A stretch of 40,916 nt of DNA from an uncultured Prevotellaceae bacterium (GCA_902775605.1 CACYNE010000022.1:1-40916), one strand, 5' to 3'; counted from the first letter of the stretch, positions 10,201 through 18,105 are shown. A program made the numbers and translations. The notes: generated from the sequence alone by a model not told the origin.

Positions 10201-10355
10201 TGGGTATGCCAATGGGCGGTGGCTTCGGTCCTGGAATGGGCGGCGGTGGCAACCGTGGTGGTAATAATCGTGGAGGTGGCAACCGCGGTGGTGGCGGTGG
10301 CTTCGGAGGCGGACGTCCTATGGGCGGTGGCTTCGGTGGCCCAGGAATGTTCTAA
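7293..10355 (+). CDS. TonB-dependent-receptor-type outer membrane beta-barrel protein
   Basis: A 1020-residue outer-membrane barrel. The signal peptide is about 1-20 (MKRFLFTMAVVFLALSLQAQ). A carboxypeptidase-regulatory-like domain follows (about 20-105, opening RTITGTVV), then a plug-like region. A long alternating aromatic/polar barrel is typical of the Bacteroidetes outer-membrane beta-barrel family related to TonB receptors. Two low-complexity Gly/Met/Arg stretches stand out: one in an extracellular loop position (about 272-292) and a tail of about 60 residues (962-1020) dominated by GGG, GMGM and NRGG elements, ending in Phe. No SusD partner is next to it, so the substrate is unknown. 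ATG 7293 gives a clean signal peptide; the in-frame TTG at 7272 would spoil it. No clear TAnnTTTG box was seen in 7185-7292. Confidence 0.88.
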   Translation: MKRFLFTMAVVFLALSLQAQRTITGTVVEGDTQESVIQATVSLLKADSTKAANAVTNMNGQFTLTAPADGKYIVRVTYVGYKTLNKNVTVAGKPVNLGKMTINVDAVMLKGATVTSHLAKVQSKGDTLIFNADAYRTPEGSVVEELVKRMPGAELDDDGNIKINGKTVTKIKVDGKEFGDSKTALKNLPTSIIEKVRAYDEKSDLARITGIDDGNEQTVLDFGIRAGMNRGTMMNVDLGKGTKDRYTGRLFGMYMRDDYRVMGMFNANNTNDQGMGGGGGRRFGGGMGMGGGLNAAKTGMINLNYEKTDLIIAQASVNFNHRDGDTWSRRSSENFVGSTSSFQNSINQSYSRSNNWSVSGRVEWTPDTLWNISFRPNWSFGTNDGTGNNTSATFNEDPYDHIGYQISSAVIAEIIKNGGDLSSIALNGSINNSLTYSENKRLGGTLQINRLLNGRGRNITVQLTGNYSNNESQQLSNNQTRLFKSYTKFNGVDSLQNYQSNRYNLAPTKSWDYSVRATYSEPIAYATFLQFSYTFQYRYNENDRKTFDYSNPLLSDPTLGYDFSSVAPSYRSWSDYFDLIQPGYSPSSGDLYYTKDQSRYSAYKNYIHTGEIMLRFIRNTYDFNVGVQVIPQSSEYTQRYLGVDTVVNRNVVNWSPTANFRWRFSQQGNLRFEYRGSTSQPSIDQLLVINDDTNPLNRTTGNPDLKPSFTQSFGLRYNDYFQEHQRFIFANLNFSTTANSIANKVEYNPETGGQFSRPENINGNWNAGGNITFNSAIDSLGYFSYNISLNDNYNHRVGYVMQNGESLRNATNTNTIGGRLGTSYRNDWLEVELNGSLNYNYTRNELQPQSNLDTYTFSYGFNSTLQMPWGSQVTTDMSMNSRRGYTDASMNTNELIWNAQISHSLLRGKPLTLSLQFYDILGQQSNFSRTISAMARTDNEYNSINSYVMFRASYRLNLFGTRQARMGMGMGMPMGGGFGPGMGGGGNRGGNNRGGGNRGGGGGFGGGRPMGGGFGGPGMF

Positions 10356-10375
10356 ACCAACACAAAACATAATGA

Positions 10376-10410
10376 AAAAGGTTTCGGAAATTTTTCCGAA
10401 ACCTTTTATT
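10376..10410. terminator. bidirectional terminator after the barrel gene
   Basis: A 14-bp stem, AAAAGGTTTCGGAA (10376-10389) and TTCCGAAACCTTTT (10394-10407), has a 4-base loop. It lies between the rightward barrel gene and the end of the leftward nusB operon. Confidence 0.9.
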
Positions 10411-10432
10411 TTATATACTAAATAAATATGTA

Positions 10433-10879
10433 TTATTCTGCGTCCTTGCGGTCGTCAATATTGTCGCCCTCAGTTGGCTTCATCTCTTCTTTGAAATCGG
10501 TGATGCCATTCTCAACAAGGATGTTATACCACTGGATGAGCTTTTTGATGTCGCTGCTGTGAACGCGATCGCGATCGAAGGTAGGAAGTACCTTTGCGAA
10601 ATAGTCGCGCAGCTCATCGCCACTTGCCTTCTTATAATCTACAGAAGACTTCTTGCCGTTCTCCAAAGTCTTCAAGCTCTCCAGAACATCCATCAAGGGC
10701 ACGTCCTCTGTATCTGTGAACATGGCGATGTCTGCCAGTGAAGTAATGCGGTCAGAACCAAAAGCGGGTTGACGACGATGTGTGGCGTCAAGAGCCTCAA
10801 CAATAAGGTTGTTCTTTCCGCGTGAAACGAGTTTGTAAAGACCGGGCTTTCCGGCAATAGCTAAAATTGTCTGTTGCAT
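10433..10879 (-). CDS. DUF5606 domain protein
   Basis: A 148-residue cytoplasmic protein of the Bacteroidetes DUF5606 family; role not established. The N-terminal half, beginning QTILAIAGKPGLYKLVSRG, reads like a small beta-rich domain. It is followed by a helical region (about 75-130) with the motif FDRDRVHSSDIKKLIQWYN. The C-terminus is acidic and disordered. It is the last gene of the nusB-yajC-ybbR-coaE run, 7 bases after coaE. This placement at the end of a translation and envelope operon gives no firm clue to its function. Confidence 0.8.
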   Translation of the reverse strand: MQQTILAIAGKPGLYKLVSRGKNNLIVEALDATHRRQPAFGSDRITSLADIAMFTDTEDVPLMDVLESLKTLENGKKSSVDYKKASGDELRDYFAKVLPTFDRDRVHSSDIKKLIQWYNILVENGITDFKEEMKPTEGDNIDDRKDAE

Positions 10880-10886
10880 GTTATTC

Positions 10887-11444
10887 TTATTCTTTAATAT
10901 GATTAATAATATTTTCTATTTGTGGTTCCAGTTCTCGTCCATCATTGATAATCTCAAAGTTGGCGCGTTTCTGGATTTCTGACTGAGGCCATTGTTTCTC
11001 TATCCATGCGATTGCTGCCTCACGAGTGATATTGTCGCGTTGCATGATGCGCTGGATCCTTAGTTCGGTTGGTGCTGTTACCGCAATGACGCAATCAACC
11101 AAGTGGTCGAAGCCAGATTCATAAAGGATGGCGCATTCCATCCATTGCATGCCACTCTCCTTGAAGTCGTTGGCAACTGCAGGATGAACGATAGCGTCTA
11201 TGGCATGCTTGTTTTCTTCTGATGCTAACAGAAAACGGGCCACTTCCGCTTTGTTCAGCTGCCCTTTCTCATCGTAAGTATCATTTCCAATGAGCTCGCA
11301 CAGTTTCCGTCGGATTGTAGGAGAGTTACGCATAAGGCGTTTAGCTGCGCTGTCACAATCGTATATGTTTATGCCTTTGTTTGACATCAACTGACATACA
11401 TAGCTCTTTCCGCTTCCTATACCTCCAGTAATGGCAATCTTCAT
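10887..11444 (-). CDS. coaE: dephospho-CoA kinase
   Basis: It phosphorylates the 3'-hydroxyl of dephospho-CoA with ATP, the last step of coenzyme A synthesis. The P-loop is GGIGSGKS (7-14), and the CoaE signature YDCDSAAKRLM (33-43) supplies the substrate-binding aspartates. The lid region contains ELRIQRIMQRDNITREAA (127-144). Length 185 is typical. It lies one base after the YbbR-domain gene, suggesting coupled translation in the leftward operon. Confidence 0.96.
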   Translation of the reverse strand: MKIAITGGIGSGKSYVCQLMSNKGINIYDCDSAAKRLMRNSPTIRRKLCELIGNDTYDEKGQLNKAEVARFLLASEENKHAIDAIVHPAVANDFKESGMQWMECAILYESGFDHLVDCVIAVTAPTELRIQRIMQRDNITREAAIAWIEKQWPQSEIQKRANFEIINDGRELEPQIENIINHIKE

Positions 11445-11445
11445 T

Positions 11446-12426
11446 TTAATACTGCTCTTCTATAAGGTAATCTACTTGAGTAGTCTCCAGTGTGGCACGG
11501 GTGACGCCTTCTGGCTTTTGTTGCAGTGTAATCGTGCACTTGCCAGAGGGGTCTTTGCTGAACTGCTGATAGTCTGCTACAATCTGAAAGTCTTGTGGCG
11601 TCAGCCTTTTATAGTTTTTCATGCCAGTAACGAAACGTACTGAAACTTTTGCGGGGAAGGTGCGTAGTACTTTTCCTTTGGGCATGTTGATGCCTATGAT
11701 AGGTACATTGTCAATGCTTTCCTCTGTAAGCACGTCTGTGTAATAGCTTGCAGTGATGCTATTGGGGACCATCTTTACACCATCAATCTGCTGAAGACGG
11801 GCTTTGACAACGAGCGTGTCGCGTATGTCGTTGCGGTTAATATCTTCAGTGGTCACCCATTTTATGCTATCAAGTTTCTGACGAGAAGCATAAATGATGA
11901 CGCTGTCGGGCGACATGGTAGTCTTAGAAATGAAATACATTTGCTGAGGTGTCACATGCCCCTGAAGAATAACGGGTACTTTCTTCCGTTCTCCATAGTT
12001 ATAAAAGAAAGTAAGCTTCTCAGGCTTGATAGCGTCTAACCTGGTAGAGGCAGGCAGGTTCATTTCTATCATGCGGCGCAGGTCGCTATTGGAAATGCGT
12101 CCTGTTCCTCGGGATTCAGCATGGTGCTCAAAATCTACCTCAATGGGCTGACGATTAATCGTGTAGATAACGCTGAGAAGATTAAAACCCTTATCACTGA
12201 TGGTGATGCGTATGCTATCCTGTTCCCCGGAGGTGATGATGACATTCTTTGGAACATGCGTTATGCGGACGTTGATATCCACCTCACGGGTATAGGTTTC
12301 ATTGAGGGTCATCACTAGCCAAAAGATGCCAGAGAGTAGCAAGAAGGCTAAAAAAATCAGTAATTCCCTGTTAGCAGAGCTGAACAGGAAATTACTGATT
12401 GTACGGATAATCCCCGGTTTTTTCAA
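11446..12426 (-). CDS. YbbR-domain (CdaR-like) membrane-anchored protein
   Basis: A 326-residue protein with one N-terminal membrane helix (about 20-40, ELLIFLAFLLLSGIFWLVM) followed by YbbR-type beta domains exposed to the periplasm. YbbR proteins in other phyla regulate the diadenylate cyclase CdaA. Here only the domain is recognised, and no cyclase gene is adjacent. The start at 12426 is a TTG: the frame is closed by a TAG two codons upstream, and the next ATG lies after the membrane helix, so a non-ATG start is likely. It sits 19 bases after yajC and one base before coaE. Confidence 0.8.
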   Translation of the reverse strand: MKKPGIIRTISNFLFSSANRELLIFLAFLLLSGIFWLVMTLNETYTREVDINVRITHVPKNVIITSGEQDSIRITISDKGFNLLSVIYTINRQPIEVDFEHHAESRGTGRISNSDLRRMIEMNLPASTRLDAIKPEKLTFFYNYGERKKVPVILQGHVTPQQMYFISKTTMSPDSVIIYASRQKLDSIKWVTTEDINRNDIRDTLVVKARLQQIDGVKMVPNSITASYYTDVLTEESIDNVPIIGINMPKGKVLRTFPAKVSVRFVTGMKNYKRLTPQDFQIVADYQQFSKDPSGKCTITLQQKPEGVTRATLETTQVDYLIEEQY

Positions 12427-12445
12427 TGTCTAATACGTTGTGTTA

Positions 12446-12772
12446 TTACTTCTGCATGTTGGTGCTGGCCATGTCCTTATAAACAAAGCCTTTATCAACA
12501 GTGATGACAACATCACGGGCAATTTTTACTTCAACGGTATTCTTAGCCAAGTCAACGCTCTTGACAGTGCCATAGATGCCACCGCCAGTGACTACCTGGG
12601 TGCCTTCCTGCAGTTCGTTCTGAAACTTCTGGATTTCCTTGCGTTGCTTCTGCTGAGGACGAATCATAAAGAAATACATAATAGCGAAAATAGCACCAAA
12701 CATGATGAGTGTCATGAACATGCTGTTTCCTTGCTGTCCAGCCTCTTGGGCTGCTAAGATGAGATTTGTCAT
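12446..12772 (-). CDS. yajC: preprotein translocase subunit YajC
   Basis: A small accessory subunit of the Sec translocon that associates with SecDF. One transmembrane helix (about 19-38, MFMTLIMFGAIFAIMYFFMI) is followed by the family motif RPQQKQRKE (39-47). A cytoplasmic domain with LQEGTQVVTGGGIYGTV (54-70) comes next. Length 108 is normal. It lies between nusB and the YbbR gene in a run of Bacteroidetes-typical order. Confidence 0.95.
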   Translation of the reverse strand: MTNLILAAQEAGQQGNSMFMTLIMFGAIFAIMYFFMIRPQQKQRKEIQKFQNELQEGTQVVTGGGIYGTVKSVDLAKNTVEVKIARDVVITVDKGFVYKDMASTNMQK

Positions 12773-12788
12773 TGTTGTTTATTTGATG

Positions 12789-13736
12789 TTAGTTATTTGT
12801 TTTCTTGTCATCCATTTGTTTGAACAGGCGACCTGTCTTGATAAGGTGACGGGCAATGGCGTCAAGCATACCATTGATGTATGCACTACTGCGGGGAGTA
12901 GAGTAGAGCTTGGCCAGGTCAACAAATTCGTTGATGGTCACGCTAACGGGAATACTGGGGAAAGTGAGCATCTCTGCAATGGCAATCTGCATGATGATAA
13001 CATCCATATATGCCAAACGTGAGAAATCCCAGTTGCGAGAGGCTTCAGTCATCATGCGCTGGTATTCTTCACCATTAAGAATAGTGGCACGGAACAGTTT
13101 TCTTGCATAGTCCTTCTCCTCGTCAGAGTCGTATTCTGGCAGCAGCTCCTGCTTATCACCGTTTTTCTCGTCAAAGCGTTTGATGGTCTTAATGACAAAG
13201 GTATCAACAACCTCTTTGTCATCGTTCCAATAAAGACTCTGCTCCTCTAACAGCTGATCCAGGTCTTCGTTCTCCTGAATCAGTGTGCGATAGATACGAC
13301 GCCATAATTCGCGATCAGTGGCATAATCATCGCTTGAGCTCTCCATGTAGTCTTTGTAAATTTGGCTTTGCTCAATTTGCTCAAAAAGCTTTCCAATAAA
13401 TTCGGGATATTCGGCCCATGAGCGATTTTGTGTTTCTAAGAATTCTGCCAGCTGCCTATTGTTCTCTAACTGCAAGGCGAAGCGATTGTATGCAAACTTC
13501 TGCGAAGGTTCTTTTTGACCTTCGCGCTGGGCTTTTGCCTGAAGCACTTCCAGGCGTCGACGCGATTCCTTGGTGATGGCAACAATGAGAGCCAGCAGTT
13601 GGTTGTAGAGATCATAAGCCTTTGAAAGGCTGAAAAAGAGCTCTTTTTCTGCTGTATCAATGTTCTTGTTACCATTTTGATAGTACGCGTAGGTTAACTG
13701 AACAATCTTAATTCTAATGATTTCCCTATTAATCAT
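12789..13736 (-). CDS. nusB: transcription antitermination factor NusB (long form)
   Basis: NusB pairs with NusE (S10) on boxA RNA to promote antitermination in rRNA operons. The C-terminal part (about 205-305) has the NusB helical fold, with NWDFSRLAYMDVIIMQIAIAE around 234-254, then FPSIPVSVTINEFVDLAKLY and SSAYINGMLDAIA. At 315 residues it is more than twice the E. coli length. The N-terminal 200-residue helical, charged extension is usual for Bacteroidetes NusB proteins. It is the first gene of the operon and is preceded by a CTTG-N20-TAAATTTG promoter. Confidence 0.93.
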   Translation of the reverse strand: MINREIIRIKIVQLTYAYYQNGNKNIDTAEKELFFSLSKAYDLYNQLLALIVAITKESRRRLEVLQAKAQREGQKEPSQKFAYNRFALQLENNRQLAEFLETQNRSWAEYPEFIGKLFEQIEQSQIYKDYMESSSDDYATDRELWRRIYRTLIQENEDLDQLLEEQSLYWNDDKEVVDTFVIKTIKRFDEKNGDKQELLPEYDSDEEKDYARKLFRATILNGEEYQRMMTEASRNWDFSRLAYMDVIIMQIAIAEMLTFPSIPVSVTINEFVDLAKLYSTPRSSAYINGMLDAIARHLIKTGRLFKQMDDKKTNN

Positions 13737-13761
13737 GCGGTATGATGTTTTTTATCGGATG

Positions 13762-13793
13762 CAAATTTAGTGATTTTTCCGTGATTACACAAG
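13762..13793 (-). promoter_or_regulatory. promoter of the nusB operon
   Basis: Read leftwards: CTTG (-33 position, 13790-13793), 20 bases, then TAAATTTG (13762-13769) followed by C. The ATG lies about 25 bases downstream. Confidence 0.75.
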
Positions 13794-13853
13794 AAAAACG
13801 TATATTTTTTAAAAAAAATCTATGAACAATAGTAATATATCAATTCTTTTTCG

Positions 13854-13861
13854 TACCTTTG
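13854..13861 (+). promoter_or_regulatory. -7 element for the rplY operon
   Basis: TACCTTTG followed by C, giving a leader of about 75 bases before rplY. Confidence 0.8.
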
Positions 13862-13887
13862 CAGCCGCTTTTTTCGTGTGATGGCGA

Positions 13888-13923
13888 ATTAAGTCAAACA
13901 AATTTAATGTCAAACAACTTAAT
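13888..13923 (+). promoter_or_regulatory. repeat and hairpin in the rplY leader
   Basis: GTCAAACAA occurs twice (13893-13901, 13909-13917), flanked by inverted arms ATTAAGT (13888-13894) and ACTTAAT (13917-13923). It lies inside the transcribed leader. It may be a site for feedback or translational control, but this is inference only. Confidence 0.4.
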
Positions 13924-13942
13924 TTAGAGTAACACAAACGTT

Positions 13943-14539
13943 ATGAAAGAAATCGCAATCAATGGCCAGAAGCGTGAGACAACTGGCAAGAAGGCTTCTA
14001 AGCTGATTCGTAAGGAAGGTCTGGTTCCCTGTAACCTTTATGGTGAGAAGAAGGACGAGAAAGGTCTGCCCGAGGCAATGTCATTCACAGCTTCTTTCTC
14101 AGAGCTGCGCAAGGCTGTTTACACTCCCCACGTTTTCGTAGTGAACCTCACTATCGACGGTAAGGAGCACAAGGCTATCATCAAGGAGCTGCAGTTCCAT
14201 CCCACAACAGACGCTCTGTTGCATGCTGACTTCTATGAGATCAACGATACAAAGGCTATCACTGTTGGTATTCCTGTGAAGCTGAATGGTCTGGCTCAGG
14301 GTGTTCGTGATGGTGGTAAGCTGAACCTCTCAATCCGCAAGATTGATGTTACCGCTCCCTACAAGCAGATTCCTGAGGTATTGGATATCGACGTTACCAA
14401 TCTCGCCCTCGGTAAGGCTATCAAGGTTGGTGAGTTGAGCTTCGAGGGTCTGACTCTGGCTACTCCCGCTCAGGTGGTTGTATGCTCAGTTAAGGAGACT
14501 CGTGCTTCTAAGGCTGCTGCTGCCGCTGCAGCTCAATAA
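13943..14539 (+). CDS. rplY: 50S ribosomal protein L25 (general stress protein Ctc type)
   Basis: L25 binds 5S rRNA in the large subunit. This is the long TL5/CTC form: an N-terminal 5S-binding domain (about 1-95, with the start motif TGKKASKLIRKEGLVPCNLYG) followed by the C-terminal beta domain (about 96-185). A short Ala-rich tail ends the 198-residue chain. It leads a rightward operon with pth and the S4-domain protein; rplY-pth linkage is common in bacteria. Confidence 0.95.
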   Translation: MKEIAINGQKRETTGKKASKLIRKEGLVPCNLYGEKKDEKGLPEAMSFTASFSELRKAVYTPHVFVVNLTIDGKEHKAIIKELQFHPTTDALLHADFYEINDTKAITVGIPVKLNGLAQGVRDGGKLNLSIRKIDVTAPYKQIPEVLDIDVTNLALGKAIKVGELSFEGLTLATPAQVVVCSVKETRASKAAAAAAAQ

Positions 14540-14551
14540 TGATTTTTCGTA

Positions 14552-15178
14552 ATGGAAAAGTACTTAATTGTAGGCTTGGGCAACGTAGGCTCTGAATACG
14601 AACAGACCCGCCACAATACAGGATTTATGGTATTGGACGCTTTTGCAAAGGCGTCCAATATCGTTTTTGAGGATAAACGTTATGGTTTTGTGGCAGAGAC
14701 ATCCCTCAAAGGACGCAAAGTATTTTTGTTGAAGCCCTCAACCTATATGAATCTGAGCGGTAATGCTGTGCGTTATTGGCTCAACAAAGAGAATATAGAC
14801 CAGAGTCATCTGTTGGTGATTAGCGATGATGTGGCATTGGCTTTAGGTGCTTTTCGTCTAAAGGCCAACGGTTCTAATGGTGGCCATAATGGATTGGGTC
14901 ATATTCAGCAACTTATCGGACAGGACTATGCCCGTTTGCGTGTTGGTATAGGCAATGACTATCCCCGTGGTGCACAGGTGGATTGGGTGCTGGGTCGTTA
15001 TAGTGAGGATGAACTCAAGGTGCTTCAGCCCACGATAGATATGGCAGGTGATATGATAAAAAGCTTTGTGTTGGCTGGTATTAATATCACGATGAACCAA
15101 TATAATAAATTTGGTAAAGGCCCCAAGGCTCCAAAAGAAGCATCGAGCCTTAACGATTCTAAAGATTCTCAGTCATGA
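14552..15178 (+). CDS. pth: peptidyl-tRNA hydrolase
   Basis: It hydrolyses the ester bond of peptidyl-tRNAs that drop off ribosomes, recycling tRNA. The family motif GLGNVGSEYEQTRHNTGFM (8-26) includes the substrate-contacting Asn11 and the catalytic His21. Further conserved blocks are KPSTYMNLSG and SDDVALALGAFRLKANGSNGGHNGL. At 208 residues it is slightly longer than usual, owing to a Lys/Ser-rich tail. The stop overlaps the S4-domain gene by four bases (ATGA). Confidence 0.97.
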   Translation: MEKYLIVGLGNVGSEYEQTRHNTGFMVLDAFAKASNIVFEDKRYGFVAETSLKGRKVFLLKPSTYMNLSGNAVRYWLNKENIDQSHLLVISDDVALALGAFRLKANGSNGGHNGLGHIQQLIGQDYARLRVGIGNDYPRGAQVDWVLGRYSEDELKVLQPTIDMAGDMIKSFVLAGINITMNQYNKFGKGPKAPKEASSLNDSKDSQS

Positions 15179-15612
15179 ATGAAGCACGCATAGACAAATG
15201 GCTTTGGGCTGCGCGTATCTTCAAGACGCGCTCTATTGCTGCTGATGCCTGTAAGAATGGACGTGTGGCAGTGAACAATGTCAATGTAAAGCCTTCGCGA
15301 ATGGTAAAAGAAGGCGATATCGTCAGTGTGCGTAAACCGCCAGTGACATATTCATTCAAAATTCTAAAAACTATAGAACAGCGAGTAGGGGCTAAACTCT
15401 TGCCCGAAATCTACGAGAATGTGACACCTCAAGACCAATACGAACTATTAGAGATGAATCGTATCAGTGGTTTTGTGGATCGTGCTCGTGGTACAGGACG
15501 TCCCACCAAGAAAGACCGTCGTGCGATGGATGCCTTTGTAACGCCTTCTCTCGAGGGCTTTATGGGTTTTGACTTCGATAGTTGGGACGACGATGATGAA
15601 GAAGAAGACTAA
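15175..15612 (+). CDS. S4-domain RNA-binding protein (Hsp15-like)
   Basis: A 145-residue protein. The S4 domain (about 3-60) opens with RIDKWLWAARIFKTRS and includes ACKNGRVAVNN, the pattern of heat-shock protein 15 (HslR). HslR binds 50S subunits that carry stalled nascent chain-tRNA. Joining to pth fits a role in rescuing such complexes, which is inference. The C-terminus is strongly acidic (SWDDDDEEED). HslR and other short S4 proteins are hard to separate by eye. Confidence 0.85.
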   Translation: MNEARIDKWLWAARIFKTRSIAADACKNGRVAVNNVNVKPSRMVKEGDIVSVRKPPVTYSFKILKTIEQRVGAKLLPEIYENVTPQDQYELLEMNRISGFVDRARGTGRPTKKDRRAMDAFVTPSLEGFMGFDFDSWDDDDEEED

Positions 15613-15643
15613 CAACCAATACATTTAATAGGAGATATTAGTA

Positions 15644-16780
15644 ATGAAAACAATGAAATCTTTTTTAGGTATTTGTGCTTTTTCAGCACTTATGGCTTCA
15701 TGCCTCAGTGATCAGGAGAACTATCAGGCAGGTTTTTATGTAGATCATCCCACGAGTAATAGTGGTGTGAATGCGTATTATGCCAACAATGTGTCAGATT
15801 CGTTGCTTTTCTATGGCTACGGAAACTGGGCCATCGAAGATTATGTTCTTGATGTCAATGGCTATGACAATTCTTGGTTGACAGTGCCCCAGAAGAAAGG
15901 TTACGGCATGATGTATATCCAGCAGAAACTCTCTTTCCTCCAGAATACGACGGGAAAGTCTCGTTGGGCTGCAGTGAGAATTGTCGATGTTAATCATTCT
16001 GATGCTTATGCACCGCTTGTGTTCTTCCAGTATGCCACACGTGGTGACGGCTCATTGGGCAATGCTGCCGATGTGAAGTCAATTGTCGGTTCTGATGGTA
16101 GTCAGATTGAACTTGCCTATGACGAATTGCATCGTCCTACCAATGTGTCAATAACCAAAGAGGGTTCATTATTGTCAAAACTGACAATCGCATATAGCGA
16201 TAGAGACAGCATCATGACTGTTACAGACAGAACATCTGAGTTTAAGGTGAAGTATGGAAACGATTTCCAACCATATCTTCTCGCTAATGCCAATGATACG
16301 GTAGGATACTACAGATATTATGGACAGTTGTCGGATGGCACCTCATATCCTGTGTCTGAGAATAAGGTCTTTAATTTCAGACATCTTGGCATGGCAAAGA
16401 ATTCTTGTGTCACCCATTGCTTCCCAGAGAATGGAGTGAGCCTTCATTCTGATAGCCTCCGTAATATTGAAAGAAAATTCTTTTTCAAGGATGGAAAGCG
16501 TGTAGGTGACTTGTCTTTGACTTACAGCATGAAGGATAACCGTAGCCAGAGTGTGGATGCAAACCAGCTGTTGCAGGGCGTAGAAGAGTGTGATCCCTAT
16601 CTGTTGGTTTCTCTTTTCCGTTATACCCGTAGTACCAGCATTGTCAAGCAGGCTACCGGCAAGCAGGGCGATGCTGATGTGAGTTATAGCGTAGAAACCG
16701 ATTTGAATGCCGATAAGAGTATTCGTGAGATGAGAGTTACAAGTGGCTCTCAGACCATTACTTATACATTTAACTATTAA
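15644..16780 (+). CDS. predicted lipoprotein, Bacteroidetes-type, unknown function
   Basis: A 378-residue protein with a type II signal peptide (MKTMKSFLGICAFSALMAS) and lipobox Cys at residue 20, so it should be anchored to the outer or inner membrane. The region 50-130 looks like a BACON- or immunoglobulin-like beta domain (GYDNSWLTVPQKK). The rest is rich in short beta strands with repeated Tyr/Asp/Ser patterns, resembling secreted YD-repeat-like or DUF4595-type lipoproteins, but I cannot assign a family. A GGAG site nine bases upstream supports the start. It sits inside an otherwise housekeeping operon between the S4 gene and queF. Confidence 0.75.
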   Translation: MKTMKSFLGICAFSALMASCLSDQENYQAGFYVDHPTSNSGVNAYYANNVSDSLLFYGYGNWAIEDYVLDVNGYDNSWLTVPQKKGYGMMYIQQKLSFLQNTTGKSRWAAVRIVDVNHSDAYAPLVFFQYATRGDGSLGNAADVKSIVGSDGSQIELAYDELHRPTNVSITKEGSLLSKLTIAYSDRDSIMTVTDRTSEFKVKYGNDFQPYLLANANDTVGYYRYYGQLSDGTSYPVSENKVFNFRHLGMAKNSCVTHCFPENGVSLHSDSLRNIERKFFFKDGKRVGDLSLTYSMKDNRSQSVDANQLLQGVEECDPYLLVSLFRYTRSTSIVKQATGKQGDADVSYSVETDLNADKSIREMRVTSGSQTITYTFNY

Positions 16781-16786
16781 TTGCTT

Positions 16787-17260
16787 ATGAGTAGTTCACG
16801 CGAGCAAGAAGGTTTGAAGACATTGGGACGTAAGACCGAGTACAAGTCGGACTATGCCCCTGAGGTGTTGGAAACCTTCCAAAACAAGCATCCCGAGAAT
16901 GATTATTGGGTGCAGTTTAATTGTCCTGAGTTCACATCGCTTTGCCCCATTACGGGTCAGCCTGATTTCGCCGAGATTAAGATTCTCTATATGCCAGGCG
17001 AGCGCATGGTGGAATCAAAGAGTCTGAAGCTCTATCTCTTCTCATTCCGTAATCATGGCGACTTCCACGAGGATTGCGTTAATGTGATTATGAAGGACTT
17101 GGTACGTCTGATGGATCCCAAGTATATTGAGGTAATAGGTCTGTTTACCCCCCGCGGTGGTATCAGCATTCATCCTTATGCCAACTACGGACGTCCAGGC
17201 ACGAAATACGAGGAGATGGCTCAGCAGCGACTGATGAGCTATCAGATGACAGGAATGTAA
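16787..17260 (+). CDS. queF: NADPH-dependent 7-cyano-7-deazaguanine reductase QueF
   Basis: It reduces the nitrile preQ0 to the amine preQ1 in queuosine biosynthesis. The catalytic site is [14 protein letters not shown] (49-62), with nucleophile Cys53 and Asp60. The NADPH/substrate motif is [20 protein letters not shown] (76-95). This is the short unimodular form (157 residues). ATG 16787 is preferred to the TTG at 16781, which directly follows the preceding stop. The final stop lies 7 bases from the end of the convergent lipoprotein gene, with no clear hairpin between them. Confidence 0.97.
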   Translation: MSSSREQEGLKTLGRKTEYKSDYAPEVLETFQNKHPENDYWVQFNCPEFTSLCPITGQPDFAEIKILYMPGERMVESKSLKLYLFSFRNHGDFHEDCVNVIMKDLVRLMDPKYIEVIGLFTPRGGISIHPYANYGRPGTKYEEMAQQRLMSYQMTGM

Positions 17261-17267
17261 GTTCTGC

Positions 17268-18029
17268 TTATTCCTCGTTTTTCTTGTAGAAACCGCGAGG
17301 ACCATCGTTGAAGCGGAGTACCAGCGAATCGGCTGTCAACAACATCAGATCTACTGTATCGGCGCTGACCAGGTTGGTGACTCCCAGTGAGTCCGTCATT
17401 GACTCTACGAGAATGATTTGCCCATTGTGGAAGTTCCACTCGCGATAGCGTTTCAATACAGGATATTCCACAGGCAGGACCTCGTCGCTGGTATTATGGC
17501 GATTGGCTCCCTTGGTATAGAGAATATTATCGTGTTTGAAAACATAAGTGTATTCAAGAGGACTGTTGAGCAACTCCCGGATAGAATCGGGCAGTTGCTC
17601 TTCTTTTTGTTTTTGTGTAAGACCTTCCATGTCGGCTCTGTTGCGTAGGGTGGGGAGCACTTGTTGGCACCATTGCCCCATGAGGTCTTCAATAACCACC
17701 ACCATGCGCGCTTTTGTCGAGTCGTTCTCATCGCGTACAATGGCGAGTTTGTCGCCAATGCGTATATTGCCAAACACCATGTGCTGGCGTGTGGCATCAA
17801 GCACGTTGAGCGTATCAGGATCACCTCCTTTATATTCAAGCGTCAAAAAGACTACAATCGTATCGTTGCATCCGTCACAGGCCAGTCCATAGATGGTCGT
17901 GTCGTCACTTGTCAGTGAATCAGTTGGTGCCTGTTCTGTCAGGTTATCGTTTCCTCCAGTCTGTCTGCATCCAACGATCATGGTCAGGACAAACATAAAC
18001 AAGAAAAATAGTGCTTTTTTCATCTTCAT
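17268..18029 (-). CDS. predicted lipoprotein, unknown function
   Basis: A 253-residue protein with a type II signal peptide and lipobox (Val-Gly-Cys, Cys21). A short Thr/Asp/Ser-rich linker follows. The next part has a CDGC element near residue 53 and small beta-rich segments, then a helical stretch (about 115-150) rich in Gln/Glu. No enzyme motif is seen. The -7 box lies about 17 bases ahead of the ATG, so the leader is very short. It stands alone and is convergent with queF. Family not recognised. Confidence 0.75.
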   Translation of the reverse strand: MKMKKALFFLFMFVLTMIVGCRQTGGNDNLTEQAPTDSLTSDDTTIYGLACDGCNDTIVVFLTLEYKGGDPDTLNVLDATRQHMVFGNIRIGDKLAIVRDENDSTKARMVVVIEDLMGQWCQQVLPTLRNRADMEGLTQKQKEEQLPDSIRELLNSPLEYTYVFKHDNILYTKGANRHNTSDEVLPVEYPVLKRYREWNFHNGQIILVESMTDSLGVTNLVSADTVDLMLLTADSLVLRFNDGPRGFYKKNEE

Positions 18030-18045
18030 TGGTCTAAATTTGGGG

Positions 18046-18053
18046 CAAAGTTA
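18046..18053 (-). promoter_or_regulatory. -7 element for the 17268-18029 lipoprotein
   Basis: Read leftwards: TAACTTTG followed by C, divergent from the element at 18098. Confidence 0.72.
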
Positions 18054-18097
18054 CGAAATTATTTACTATTAGCCATACACAATTCATAATAATTTTG

Positions 18098-18105
18098 TAA
18101 CTTTG
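18098..18105 (+). promoter_or_regulatory. -7 element for the carboxyltransferase gene
   Basis: TAACTTTG followed by C, about 34 bases ahead of the ATG at 18139. Confidence 0.75.
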
